Source of the DNA: an uncultured Hyphomicrobiales bacterium
GTDB taxonomy: Bacteria; Pseudomonadota; Alphaproteobacteria; Rhizobiales; Rhizobiaceae
Direction of reading: 5' to 3'
Assembly (NCBI GenBank): GCA_943908365.1
Contig: CALTTH010000005.1
Location: forward strand, 24,190-88,189
DNA length: 64,000 bases
Every line of letters begins with the position of its first letter. Position 1 is the first letter of the stretch. A model generated the notes under the pieces. It had not been told where the DNA came from. It did no database searches and saw only the letters and a program-made list of their open reading frames with translations. The translations under genes and the position numbers were made by a program. This document shows, in pieces, positions 26,074-34,658 of this stretch.

Positions 26074-26693
26074 AAAATAGAGCTGCTGAAGCGTTCCTGT
26101 TTTTTCGGGCGTGGCTTTCTGCTCCGCTTCGGGTCGCCTCGGTCACACCATCGGGACGCGCATTGTCTTCCCTTATGACCGCCGAAATATCCGCGCAGAC
26201 GGGCATAGTCATTGAACTGGGTCCCGGAACCGGCGTGTTTACAGAGGTATTGCTGCAACGGGGTGTCGCTGAAGAAAATCTGGTGCTGGTCGAGTATGGT
26301 TCAGAGTTTGCGAGCCAACTTAGCGACCGTTTTCCAGCCGCAATAACCGTTCAGATGGATGCTGCTCAGCTGCGCAAGTTGCCGATCCATGCCTCAGCGC
26401 CCGTGGGTGCCGTCGTCAGCGGACTTCCTCTTCTATCGATGCCGTTACGCAAGGTACATGCTATCTTGGAGGGGGCATTCTCGCATCTTCGCCACGATGG
26501 GGCATTCTACCAATTCACATATGGGCCGAGATGCCCGATCGCCAGACCCTTGCTCGACCGTCTCGGCCTGAAGGCAACCTATATCGGCTGCACGCTCGCA
26601 AATATCCCGCCCGCAGCCGTCTATCGGATTAGCCGACGACGCCCGCGCAGGGCATTCGAACCGACGCATCTCCCTGTGAATTTCTCAACGTGA
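26070..26693 (+). CDS. PmtA-like phospholipid N-methyltransferase
   Basis: Start ATG 26070 overlaps the dedA stop. The 207-residue protein begins FFRAWLSAPLRVASVTPSG, a membrane-binding amphipathic start seen in rhizobial PmtA, followed by the SAM motif VIELGPGTGVFTE. PmtA enzymes methylate phosphatidylethanolamine stepwise to phosphatidylcholine on the inner leaflet. This may be a paralogue with a narrower role. Coupling to a DedA protein suggests lipid handling as a shared task. Confidence 0.82.
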   Translation: MKNRAAEAFLFFRAWLSAPLRVASVTPSGRALSSLMTAEISAQTGIVIELGPGTGVFTEVLLQRGVAEENLVLVEYGSEFASQLSDRFPAAITVQMDAAQLRKLPIHASAPVGAVVSGLPLLSMPLRKVHAILEGAFSHLRHDGAFYQFTYGPRCPIARPLLDRLGLKATYIGCTLANIPPAAVYRISRRRPRRAFEPTHLPVNFST

Positions 26694-26714
26694 TGGGGGG
26701 TCACTCGAGTGGGA

Positions 26715-27797
26715 TCACTGCAGGCGTTGCGCCGCATTCGCCTGCGCCTCCCGGATCAAGCCGGAATACATCTTTTCCTTGCCGGGATACCACGGCATCG
26801 TGCCGATGGAGCCGAAGCCAGGAATGGTTTCCATATGTGCAACCATGCGGGCACGCATGCGCTCGTCAGGCAGCGGTCCCGTCATCGCCTGGACATTGTC
26901 ACTCATGTGGTCGGGATTGGACGTGCCGCACAGCACGGTGCTGACCGCAGGATGCGCCATAACCCATTTCAGAAAGAACTGCGCCCAGCTGGTCGCCCCG
27001 AACTCTTGCGCAAAACCCGGAAGCGGATGTCCTTCGACGACCTTCATCAGCCGCGCCTTTTCGAGCGGCAGATTGATCAGGACGCCGACGCCCTCGTCAG
27101 CAGCAGCCGGCAGCAGGCGCCGCTCGGCATCGCGGTTGAAAATCGAGTAATTCGTCTGGATGAAGTCGACATCGTCACGCTGGACGATTGCCAAGAGCTG
27201 GTCCTGCGCTGCCGACTCGTGATGGGTCACGCCGACGTGGCGGATGAGCCCGTCCTTCTTCCATGCCTTCATCAGCGGAATGACGACCGGCGCATTGGTG
27301 ATGCTGTGGCACTGCATGAGATTGATCGTATCACGCCATGTCCGCATGCGCGACTGCCGGAAGCTTTCGACGGCGTGGCTCTCGTCGCCGAGATATTCTC
27401 CGGTCGACCAGACCTTGTTGGCGAGAAATATCTCGTCCGGTTCTTCAAGCTCGCCCATGAACTGGCCGACACTGACTTCAGCCGAGCCGTAGAGGGGCGA
27501 GGTGTCGACCACACGACCGCCTGCGGCGACGTATCGCTCGAAAACCTGACGCAGGGCGTCGCGGCGATCACCGGGCTTCAGGTCGAAGGTCAGGAAGGTA
27601 CCGAGGCCGAGGGCCGTGACCCGTTCGCCGGTACGCGGCAAACTGCGGGTCAGCACGTCCGGGTTTGATCCCGTGGTCGGCGACGCAACGTTCGTTTCTT
27701 GGGCTTGCGCCGTGGCATGAGCGGCGAGTGCCAGCCCTGTCGCAGCCGCACCCATCGTGCCGAGGAAGCCGCGCCTATTGATATTCGACTGGTCCAT
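26715..27797 (-). CDS. Aldo/keto reductase with twin-arginine leader
   Basis: The 360-residue protein starts with INRRGFLGTMGAAATGLALAAHATAQA, a Tat-type leader. The AKR barrel follows with the DTSPLYGSAE segment (Asp and Tyr of the catalytic tetrad), the VWSTG Lys region and GVTHHESAAQ. The family reduces aldehydes and ketones with NADPH. A GGAGAG ribosome-binding site precedes ATG 27797. Together with the exported SDR it forms a set of exported-looking nicotinamide enzymes. Confidence 0.88.
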   Translation of the reverse strand: MDQSNINRRGFLGTMGAAATGLALAAHATAQAQETNVASPTTGSNPDVLTRSLPRTGERVTALGLGTFLTFDLKPGDRRDALRQVFERYVAAGGRVVDTSPLYGSAEVSVGQFMGELEEPDEIFLANKVWSTGEYLGDESHAVESFRQSRMRTWRDTINLMQCHSITNAPVVIPLMKAWKKDGLIRHVGVTHHESAAQDQLLAIVQRDDVDFIQTNYSIFNRDAERRLLPAAADEGVGVLINLPLEKARLMKVVEGHPLPGFAQEFGATSWAQFFLKWVMAHPAVSTVLCGTSNPDHMSDNVQAMTGPLPDERMRARMVAHMETIPGFGSIGTMPWYPGKEKMYSGLIREAQANAAQRLQ

Positions 27798-27822
27798 GGG
27801 ATCTCTCCTGTTTCGTTAACCG

Positions 27823-28815
27823 TCAGAACTGCCAGTTGGCAGGAACCCAGGCGTAGCCGCCATCGGTCTTCAGCATCCGGCCAAGACCAGGGAATGGATA
27901 GTGGAAGCCAAGCACGGGCATCTGTTCAGCAGCCGCCCTGTCGAAGATGCGCCGACGGGAGGAAAGAGCCGTCTCCTTGTCGCGGTCCGGGCCTGGAAGC
28001 CATGGCCTGTCGACGTTGACGACGGGGTGATAGGCAAGGTCCGCCGTCAGCAGCAATTGGTCCTCGCCGGAATGGACAAGGAAGGTGGCCATGCCCGGCG
28101 TGTGGCCGGATGCGACGATCGTTGTCAGACCCGGCACGATCTCTGCGCCTGCTTCATAGAGCTCGACATCGTCCATAAACGGCGCAAGGCTGTTCTTGAT
28201 ATTCGCCGCAAAGCGCAGACGGAACTCCTGCGGGACTGGCATATAGGAGAGGTCCGGATCGGTGCGGACAAAGAAGTCCCAGTCGGCCTTGGGGACAAAC
28301 ACCGTGGCGCGGGGAAAGGCCTTTTGGCCATTAGCGGCTCTCAGATTGCCGACGTGGTCTGGATGGGTATGGGAGATGACAATCGCGTCGATGTCGGCAG
28401 CCCCAAGACCGATTGCCGAGAGGTTATCGAAGATCCGGCCGCCATTCGGGCCCATGGTCTTGCCGGCGCCGGCCTCAATCAGGATCCGCCGGCCACCGGT
28501 CTCGATCAGCAGCGTATTGAGATTGAGCGTCATGTGGTCGGTCGGCAGGAACGCTTGGCGCAGCACCTCCTGAAGCTCCGCTTCCGGGGCGTTGCTGGCA
28601 TAGACGCGTGGCGGACCGCCAATCACGCCGTCGCTCAAGACAGTGGCGTTGATCTCTCCAACGCGGAAGCGATAATGCCCGGCATTACTGGTCGCCGAAG
28701 ACGCAGCCTGAGCGTTGGCTCTGCCGGAACCGCCTAGGTTCGGCAGGATCATGCTGGATGCGCCGGCGACAGCGGACAGCATGATGGCGCGTCTGTTGAG
28801 GGTGAAGGCAGTCAT
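27823..28815 (-). CDS. Metallo-beta-lactamase-fold hydrolase with export leader
   Basis: The 330-residue protein has a leader (TLNRRAIMLSAVAGASSMILPN ... ANAQA) that reads as Tat or Sec. The zinc motif SHTHPDHVG and later His/Asp ligands (ASGHTPG, TADLAYHP) define the MBL fold of quorum-lactonase/arylsulfatase-like hydrolases. AAGGA precedes the start. It lies 25 bases upstream of the aldo/keto reductase on the same strand, so the two are probably co-transcribed. Lactone hydrolysis is a reasonable guess. Confidence 0.87.
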   Translation of the reverse strand: MTAFTLNRRAIMLSAVAGASSMILPNLGGSGRANAQAASSATSNAGHYRFRVGEINATVLSDGVIGGPPRVYASNAPEAELQEVLRQAFLPTDHMTLNLNTLLIETGGRRILIEAGAGKTMGPNGGRIFDNLSAIGLGAADIDAIVISHTHPDHVGNLRAANGQKAFPRATVFVPKADWDFFVRTDPDLSYMPVPQEFRLRFAANIKNSLAPFMDDVELYEAGAEIVPGLTTIVASGHTPGMATFLVHSGEDQLLLTADLAYHPVVNVDRPWLPGPDRDKETALSSRRRIFDRAAAEQMPVLGFHYPFPGLGRMLKTDGGYAWVPANWQF

Positions 28816-28981
28816 CTGCGGTTCCTTCTTCTGGGCGCACTGCTTTGACCCTTCCTCGATCGAGAATGGCGGTCGACGAAAGTTTCAGCAGGGCGGAGCT
28901 TAAGTTTCGGCGATCATGACACGGTACAATTGATCTGATAACCTGCGGTAAGTTGATCAGCTTGATTAGAAAAACTTCGCA

Positions 28982-29887
28982 ATGGACCCGATCCGACTGG
29001 ACAGTTTCGACGTGTTCGTTGCCATCGTGCGCTGTGGCGGGTTTCGCGCAGCAGCACTCGAGCGAGGGGTCTCGTCATCGGCCTTAAGCCAAACGATGAA
29101 TGGCCTGGAAGAGGTGCTGGGAATCCGGCTTCTCAATCGAACGACGCGGAGCGTCTTCCCCACAGAGGCGGGTCAACGTCTCCTCGAACGTCTGGCGCCT
29201 GCGCTTGGCGATATCAGGCTGGCTATCGCACAGATCGACGAGTTGCGGGATAGTCCATCTGGAACCCTCAAAATCAACGCGCCGGCGCCGGCCGTCGATC
29301 ACGTTCTCTGCCCGCTGGTGTTCGACTTCATGGAGGCTTATTCCGAGGTAAAGATCGAGATCATCAGCGATGCGGCCGTCATCGATATCGTGGAACAAGG
29401 TTTCGATGCCGGTGTCCGGTTCGGCAAGCAGCTGGCGCAGGACATGATTGCGCTGCCACTTGGACCTGCGCTTCGTTATGCGATTGTCGCCTCGCCCGAC
29501 TACATAAAGAGGCGCGGAGAGCCGCAGACGCCGCACGAACTCGTTGATCACGACTGTATCAAACGCCGTTTCCCTGGTGGCACCCTCGTAAACTGGCGGT
29601 TTACCGAGGGAGGCGAGGAAATCGAAGTCACTCCCACCGGCCGTTTGACGGTTAGTTCTGCGCATAATGAACTGCAGGCTGCACTAGCGGGCAGAGGAAT
29701 TGCGCATGTCTTCGATGACTACGCCAAGCCATATGTTCACGCTGGCCGGCTGGTGGAGCTTCTCTTAGACTGGAGCCCCACCTTGCCACACTGGTTTTTA
29801 TACTACCCCAGCCGCCGCCTCCCGAGTGCGGCCATGCGTGCTTTTCTCGACTACATGCGGAGCTACGACTGGCACTCCACGGGATGA
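28982..29887 (+). CDS. LysR-family regulator
   Basis: This 301-residue LysR protein has the helix-turn-helix near residues 18-40 (GGFRAAALERGVSSSALSQTMNGLE) and the PSGTLKINAPAPA linker of the large DsdC/AaeR-like group. It is divergent from the MBL hydrolase-aldo/keto reductase pair across about 165 bases and probably regulates it. It resembles the LysR protein at 31443-32342 in layout and motifs. Confidence 0.92.
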   Translation: MDPIRLDSFDVFVAIVRCGGFRAAALERGVSSSALSQTMNGLEEVLGIRLLNRTTRSVFPTEAGQRLLERLAPALGDIRLAIAQIDELRDSPSGTLKINAPAPAVDHVLCPLVFDFMEAYSEVKIEIISDAAVIDIVEQGFDAGVRFGKQLAQDMIALPLGPALRYAIVASPDYIKRRGEPQTPHELVDHDCIKRRFPGGTLVNWRFTEGGEEIEVTPTGRLTVSSAHNELQAALAGRGIAHVFDDYAKPYVHAGRLVELLLDWSPTLPHWFLYYPSRRLPSAAMRAFLDYMRSYDWHSTG

Positions 29888-29971
29888 CGCGCCTCTTCAC
29901 CTGTGCGGGATCATGAATGGAAAGCTCATCGGCACCAATCGGAACTCACGTCGCAGCCGATCTTCGACCGG

Positions 29972-30463
29972 TCATTTGACCCGCTGCCATTCGATCCGGA
30001 TTTCCGTTCCTTCCGGCCTGCGGAATTCTTCGGTCATGCGGTCGCCCTGCACGACCAGCGTAAGATCATCACGTGTTCGCACGCTCCCGATCCAGTTTGG
30101 AAACGTTGCGCCTTCAACGCGGTTTCCGCTGAATTCTCCTTTCGCATCGACGGTGTAGGTGCCGAAGAACCCGATGCTGCGTGACATGGCCATGCGATTT
30201 TCATCGTCCGTCCCCTCACCGCGAGCGTCGGAAGCAAACGGCGGGACTTCGGCGTCGGTCAGAACTTCCACGAAGCGCATGTCGGGCGTGAAGACGAGAA
30301 GACCGTTAGGCTTTTCTCCATAGGCAGCAATAGTTTTGCCGCCGGGATCGATGGTTGCCGATACCATGCGCCAAGTGCCTACAACCTGGTTTTCAGCGGC
30401 TACCTGCGCGAAAGCGGAAGACGAAACGAAGGCAAGAGCCGCTAGAGCTGATCGAATGGACAT
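29972..30463 (-). CDS. Secreted lipocalin-like domain protein
   Basis: The 163-residue protein has a Sec signal (MSIRSALAALAFVSSSAFAQ, cleaved near AFA-QV) and a lipocalin-like domain opening with VVGTWRMVSATI, the usual start of this small barrel, and LLVFTPDMRFVEVL. A canonical AAGGAGA ribosome-binding site is present. It is probably transcribed after the SDR gene that begins at 31345. It may bind a small hydrophobic ligand; no enzyme motif is visible. Confidence 0.75.
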   Translation of the reverse strand: MSIRSALAALAFVSSSAFAQVAAENQVVGTWRMVSATIDPGGKTIAAYGEKPNGLLVFTPDMRFVEVLTDAEVPPFASDARGEGTDDENRMAMSRSIGFFGTYTVDAKGEFSGNRVEGATFPNWIGSVRTRDDLTLVVQGDRMTEEFRRPEGTEIRIEWQRVK

Positions 30464-30511
30464 GTTATCTCCTTTCCTGTTCTCGAAGTCCGTGATCCGA
30501 ACAACTGCGGT

Positions 30512-31345
30512 TCACCGATCCGGCCTGTCGGCGGAATCTGCCACAGATCGCTGCGCCTCCAGAGCAGCCAGGCGTGCGGAAAGCGCCTGCGAGATGGAAG
30601 AATAGGCGGTGCTGCCCAGCGTCAGCCGCAACGGCGGCACCTCGCTCTCGGCGGCTGATATGATTGCGGAGACGGTGCGCGCCGCGTCCCCTTTGATCTC
30701 GAAGCTTCCGTCACTGATCGCCCGGCGAACGGCGCCAGCCGGCGTATCAGCATAGGCATCCAACGGCATCGCCTGTACGATATTCGCTCCGAAATTCGTG
30801 CCGGTCGGTCCCGGCTCGGCGATAATGAAGTCGATACCGAAACGCGCCACTTCCTGTGCCACGGCTTCGACAAAGCCCTCGATGCCCCACTTGGTTGCGT
30901 GATAGAGGCTGAAGCCCGGATAGGCGATCTGTCCTCCTTCGGACGAGACCTGGACGATCCGCCCACCGCCTTGCTTTCGAAGAAGAGGCAATGCGGCGCG
31001 GATGAGATGAATGGATCCGGTGAGGTTGGTGGCAATCTGCTGGTCGATTTGACCATTCCCGAGCTCTTCCGCAGCACCGAAAAGGCCGTAGCCCGCGTTG
31101 CTGACGATCACGTCGATCTGGCCGTGCCGCTGGAAGGCTCCTTCCACGGCGGCGGCAATGCTCTCCGGTTTGACCAGATCGAGCTCAACGATGTCCAGTC
31201 GCTCGCGGTATTCCTGCTCCAGCTGCGCCAGCGTTCCCGGGCGGCGAAGTGTTGCGATTACCTTATGTCCTTGAGCGAGCAACTGCTGCATCATCTCGAA
31301 ACCGAGCCCGGAAGAAGCGCCGGTAATAAACCACGTCTTTGGCAT
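30512..31345 (-). CDS. Short-chain dehydrogenase/reductase
   Basis: The 277-residue classical SDR has TGASSGLGFEMMQQL, SNAGYGLFGAAEE, a Ser (VSSEGG) and YHATKWG. GAGGAG precedes ATG 31345. It is divergent from the LysR gene at 31443 and 48 bases upstream of the lipocalin-like gene, suggesting a two-gene operon under that regulator. No export leader is present, unlike the SDR at 23327. Confidence 0.9.
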   Translation of the reverse strand: MPKTWFITGASSGLGFEMMQQLLAQGHKVIATLRRPGTLAQLEQEYRERLDIVELDLVKPESIAAAVEGAFQRHGQIDVIVSNAGYGLFGAAEELGNGQIDQQIATNLTGSIHLIRAALPLLRKQGGGRIVQVSSEGGQIAYPGFSLYHATKWGIEGFVEAVAQEVARFGIDFIIAEPGPTGTNFGANIVQAMPLDAYADTPAGAVRRAISDGSFEIKGDAARTVSAIISAAESEVPPLRLTLGSTAYSSISQALSARLAALEAQRSVADSADRPDR

Positions 31346-31442
31346 GTGAACTCCTCATCTAGTTATCCCTTAAGATGTAGAACAGCAGCATTGGTGGTAT
31401 AAGGTCCTCAATTTGGTATGAGCTGGTGAGGATAATTCACGA

Positions 31443-32342
31443 ATGATACGCCCTAGTCTGAATGACCTTGCCGCCTTTGCCGCGGTTGCAAATCACCAAA
31501 GCTTCCGCAGAGCGGCTGACATCATGGGGGTCTCTCGCTCCGCCCTCAGCCACGCGATTATCGGATTGGAAGCGAAGCTGGACGTCCGCCTCTTCAATCG
31601 GACGACACGCAGCGTATCGCTGACGCATGCTGGCGCACGCCTGCTCGCACGGCTCGACCCGGTCCTGCAGGATCTCGACCAAGCACTCGATAGCCTCTCG
31701 GAGGAGCGCGGAGCCCCAAGCGGCTCGCTGCGGATCAATGCGAACAAGAGCGGCGCCCGTATCCTGCTCAACGACGTCGTTCCGCGCTTTTTGAATCTCT
31801 ATCCCGATGTCGAGCTCGATCTGGTATCGGAAGGCCGGCTGGTCGATATCGTGGAACAGGGTTTCGACGCGGGCGTACGCCTGATGGAAGCCGTCCCGAA
31901 AGACATGGTCGCGGTGAAGTTTGGAGGCGACGTTCGTTTCATCGCCGTGGCGGCGCCGTCCTATCTTCACGGCAAGGCGAGGCCAAACATGCCCGACGAT
32001 TTACAAGCGCATCGTTGCATCCGCCAACGCTTGCCCAGTGGAAAGCGCTACCGATGGGAGTTTTCCAGACGCGGCGCTGAAGTGGCGATCGACGTGCCCG
32101 GCAATCTCACTCTCGACGACAATGATCTTCTCGTGCAGGCAGCCGCAGACGGCCGTGGCATTGCTTATGTGCCGGATAACTTCGCCCGCCCGTTTCTGGA
32201 GTCCGGCCAACTCGCAATCGTCCTAGAAGAGTGGTGCCCGTCAATACCGGGGCTGGCGCTCTACTACCCGCGTAGCCGGCACGTACCATCCCCACTACGG
32301 GCCTTCATCGACCTTCTCCGAGAAGTAGACAGGTCGCAATGA
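31443..32342 (+). CDS. LysR-family regulator
   Basis: The 299-residue protein has the helix-turn-helix SFRRAADIMGVSRSALSHAIIGLE and the PSGSLRINANKSG linker, followed by an effector domain (LDLVSEGRLVDIVEQGFDAGVRL). It is divergent from the SDR at 30512-31345 with a 97-base promoter gap, its likely target. Confidence 0.92.
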   Translation: MIRPSLNDLAAFAAVANHQSFRRAADIMGVSRSALSHAIIGLEAKLDVRLFNRTTRSVSLTHAGARLLARLDPVLQDLDQALDSLSEERGAPSGSLRINANKSGARILLNDVVPRFLNLYPDVELDLVSEGRLVDIVEQGFDAGVRLMEAVPKDMVAVKFGGDVRFIAVAAPSYLHGKARPNMPDDLQAHRCIRQRLPSGKRYRWEFSRRGAEVAIDVPGNLTLDDNDLLVQAAADGRGIAYVPDNFARPFLESGQLAIVLEEWCPSIPGLALYYPRSRHVPSPLRAFIDLLREVDRSQ

Positions 32343-32383
32343 CAGGGCGGCACTGAGCGGGCGCCCCCCTGTCAACAGGTACG

Positions 32384-32713
32384 TCAAGGCGTTGCTGGCT
32401 GACGTCGTAAGATCATGCCGCCATGGTGCAGCGTGTTGGCATCGACGAAATCGCCATCGGCGGTGAAGCCCGTGTCGTCCCAATACTCGATATGCGTTCC
32501 GTCGACTTCGTAACGGCCCTCATAAGCTCGCTCGCGCTGGCCGCGGGCCTCGACATAGCGTCCGTTCGGCAGAAGCTTATGGCGAACACGGTTGTCCTCG
32601 GTAACCCACATGCCTGCGTAAGGATGGTTCGGCTGCAAATTTTTCTCCTGTGCTTCTGCGGGCTGAATCGAAAGGGCGGCCGCTGTGATGACTGCTGCAA
32701 ATGGCTGTCGCAT
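32384..32713 (-). CDS. Secreted Atu4866-family protein
   Basis: The 109-residue protein has a signal peptide (cleaved near AEA-QEK) followed by the conserved Atu4866 core: YAGMWVTEDNRVRHKLLPNG, YEGRYEVDG and HIEYWDDTGFTADGDF. The family is known from an Agrobacterium structural-genomics target with a streptavidin-like barrel, and its function is unknown. GGAG precedes the start. It lies among small secreted proteins linked to redox enzymes. Confidence 0.8.
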   Translation of the reverse strand: MRQPFAAVITAAALSIQPAEAQEKNLQPNHPYAGMWVTEDNRVRHKLLPNGRYVEARGQRERAYEGRYEVDGTHIEYWDDTGFTADGDFVDANTLHHGGMILRRQPATP

Positions 32714-32815
32714 GGTCGGGCTCCGTAAAGCGTTAGCGTTCTCAGTTTGAAGGCGATTGCGGATGGGTCTGCAGTGCCGGTTCGGCAGCCGTTCTGCCGA
32801 GGCCGTAAGCCTTGG

Positions 32816-33370
32816 TTATTGGGAACGTGGGGCGTTATTGTCCACGACCTGCTGATAGGCGACGAGGTCGAGGAAGGCCTCCGCGTTGACGACGAGGCCG
32901 TCCTTCATCTTGAGTATCCAGACGAACTGGTTGCGATAAGGCGCGCCTGAAGTCGTGATCGCCGTTCCGTCGAAGCGGATGATGATGGTGTCGCCGTCGG
33001 CAAAGATGTTATGCACCTGGGGCACGATCGGAGTCGCAAGGCGGCTGGTCAGGGGCCGCGACGCCTGTTCGACAAAATCCTTCTGATTGCTATAGGTGCC
33101 GGCGACCGGCCCGGAACCATGGATCGTCCAGACGACGTTGTTAGCGAGAAGCTCCCCGAAGACATAGGTGCCCCCGCGCCATTTTTCGAAGGCGGCTTCG
33201 ACGATCGCCCTGTTCCGTTGCTCGGCAGCCGCATTGTCCACAGCCCGCACCTGTGGTGCCGGGGCGTTTGCAATGGCTGTGCCCGGCAGGGCGAGCGACA
33301 GCAATGCCAATGTGATTAAAGCTCTACGGCTGGCGCCGGGGACCCACTGGCGTGTCGGAAGAATGGTCAT
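32816..33370 (-). CDS. Secreted SnoaL/NTF2-like protein
   Basis: The 184-residue protein has an N-terminal hydrophobic export signal (about 17-34). The domain includes RAIVEAAFEKWRGG, VVWTIHGSGPVAGTY and a late IRFDGTAITTSG, typical of SnoaL-like ketosteroid-isomerase folds. AAGGA precedes ATG 33370. Such folds serve as isomerases, hydrolases or simple binders, and the active residues cannot be assigned here. Confidence 0.8.
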   Translation of the reverse strand: MTILPTRQWVPGASRRALITLALLSLALPGTAIANAPAPQVRAVDNAAAEQRNRAIVEAAFEKWRGGTYVFGELLANNVVWTIHGSGPVAGTYSNQKDFVEQASRPLTSRLATPIVPQVHNIFADGDTIIIRFDGTAITTSGAPYRNQFVWILKMKDGLVVNAEAFLDLVAYQQVVDNNAPRSQ

Positions 33371-33585
33371 GGTATAGTCCTTTCCTAGCTGCTGAGAGCT
33401 TGATGAGACCCATCTGCCGGCACTGAAGCTGTGTGCACCGCCGACATGCCTCGCGTCTTAATTCGCATGATCCAACGTAGGCGCCTCGATAAGATCGGAC
33501 AATTCGCCTAATGATGACCACTCTGGTAAGTTTGCCTAACCAATGGCAATCGATCTGAATGGCGCTCGATGCGACGGCGGACCGG

Positions 33586-33840
33586 GACAGCGCGCCGAGC
33601 GGACTATTGAGGTTGGCAGTGTCGTCAATCGCCGAGTAGTTCATTTCCCGGCCGCTTCTGGCGCGTGTTGCGGACACGTTTCCCGCCATCAGATCGACGT
33701 GACGGTCACGGACGAGGACTTCGACATCGTGGCGGATGGTTATGACGTAGGGGTGCGGTTAGGCGGGGTTACGATCAAGATATGTTTGCCGCTCCAGTCT
33801 CGGGCGACCAGCGCCAGGGCGCCTTCGCCACGCCCTGCTT
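33586..33840 (+). pseudogene. Decayed LysR-family regulator fragment
   Basis: Pieces of the LysR effector domain appear in successive frames: APSGLLRLAVSSIAE then an in-frame TAG at 33637-33639, FISRPLLARVADTFPAI, a frameshift near 33690, IDVTVTDEDFDIVADGYDVGVRLGG (codons to about 33767) and, after another shift, DMFAAPVSGDQRQGAFATP. The helix-turn-helix and C-terminal part are missing. It runs straight into the epimerase remnant, so both were probably cut by one deletion. Confidence 0.75.
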
Positions 33841-33876
33841 CGGGCGGGCAAGAGCTGCTTTGAAGAAATAGACGCC

Positions 33877-34503
33877 GTGACGGGCGACATTCTCGACCCT
33901 TCAACCTTGGCGAACGCCGTCCAAGGGATCTCCGCAATCATTCACCTAGCCGCCGTGAAGGCGCATGCTCCCGATGCGCGGTTCATCATGTCGAGCACCA
34001 GCCATGTCTACAACAAGGACAATTCGCATCCAGGCAAGGAAGACGATCCGGTCGATCCTCAGCACGCTTATCCCGTAATCAAGGTCGCGGCAGAAAAGGA
34101 ACTGCGCGAAAGCGGGTTGAACTGGTCCGTCCTTCGCTTTCCCTTCGTCTATGGCGACGGTGACGGACATCTCGGATTTCTTTCCAAGCACGTCGGCACT
34201 TGGCATCCCGCCCAACGCATGAGCACGATTCACCATCGTGACATCGCCCAGGCAGTCACGCTCGCGCTGGGGGGAGTATTTGATCGGCGCATCGTCAACT
34301 TGGCCAACGAGGCGCCCTCGTCCATCTACGAACTCGCGGGCATGGTGGGAAAGCGGCTGAACTCGAGTTGCGAGCCTCTCTCAAATCCCTGGTACCTGCA
34401 TGTCGATACGTCGCTCGCCCGCAGCCTAGGTTTTCGTCCCAGCATCAGGACCGTCTACCAAGCCTGGCAGGAAGGAATTTTCATAGGCGGATCGGAGACT
34501 TGA
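33877..34503 (+). pseudogene. NAD-dependent epimerase/dehydratase remnant lacking the cofactor motif
   Basis: The frame encodes extended-SDR sequence: VTGDILDPSTLANAVQGISAIIHLAA, then STSHVYNKD, LRFPFVYGDGDGH, IHHRDIAQAV and a C-terminal GFRPSIRTVYQAW. The N-terminal Rossmann GxxGxxG segment is absent and replaced by LysR-derived sequence. About 40 residues between HLAA and ARFIMSS also appear deleted. Catalytic Tyr/Lys could be the YPVIK segment. NAD binding is unlikely, so it is treated as a pseudogene even though it remains open for 208 codons. Confidence 0.7.
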
Positions 34504-34658
34504 TGCCGGGTTCGACATCTGGCCTCTTAGCGCCTTGGCCTCCTTGGCGAACCTGACTGGTTGGTTTTGTTGAAACAACGACCCGGTCTTGGGATACAGC
34601 CAATGCTCAGCGATTACCGACTTAACCGATCTTACAAATCGGTGCTGGGGTGAAGCGT

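Noticed and set aside
26709..27668. 319-codon plus-strand frame opposite the aldo/keto reductase
   Set aside because: It mirrors the minus-strand reductase with all its catalytic motifs; no family resemblance or ribosome-binding site.
27901..28737. 278-codon plus-strand frame opposite the MBL hydrolase
   Set aside because: Antisense shadow of a gene with a full zinc motif and leader.
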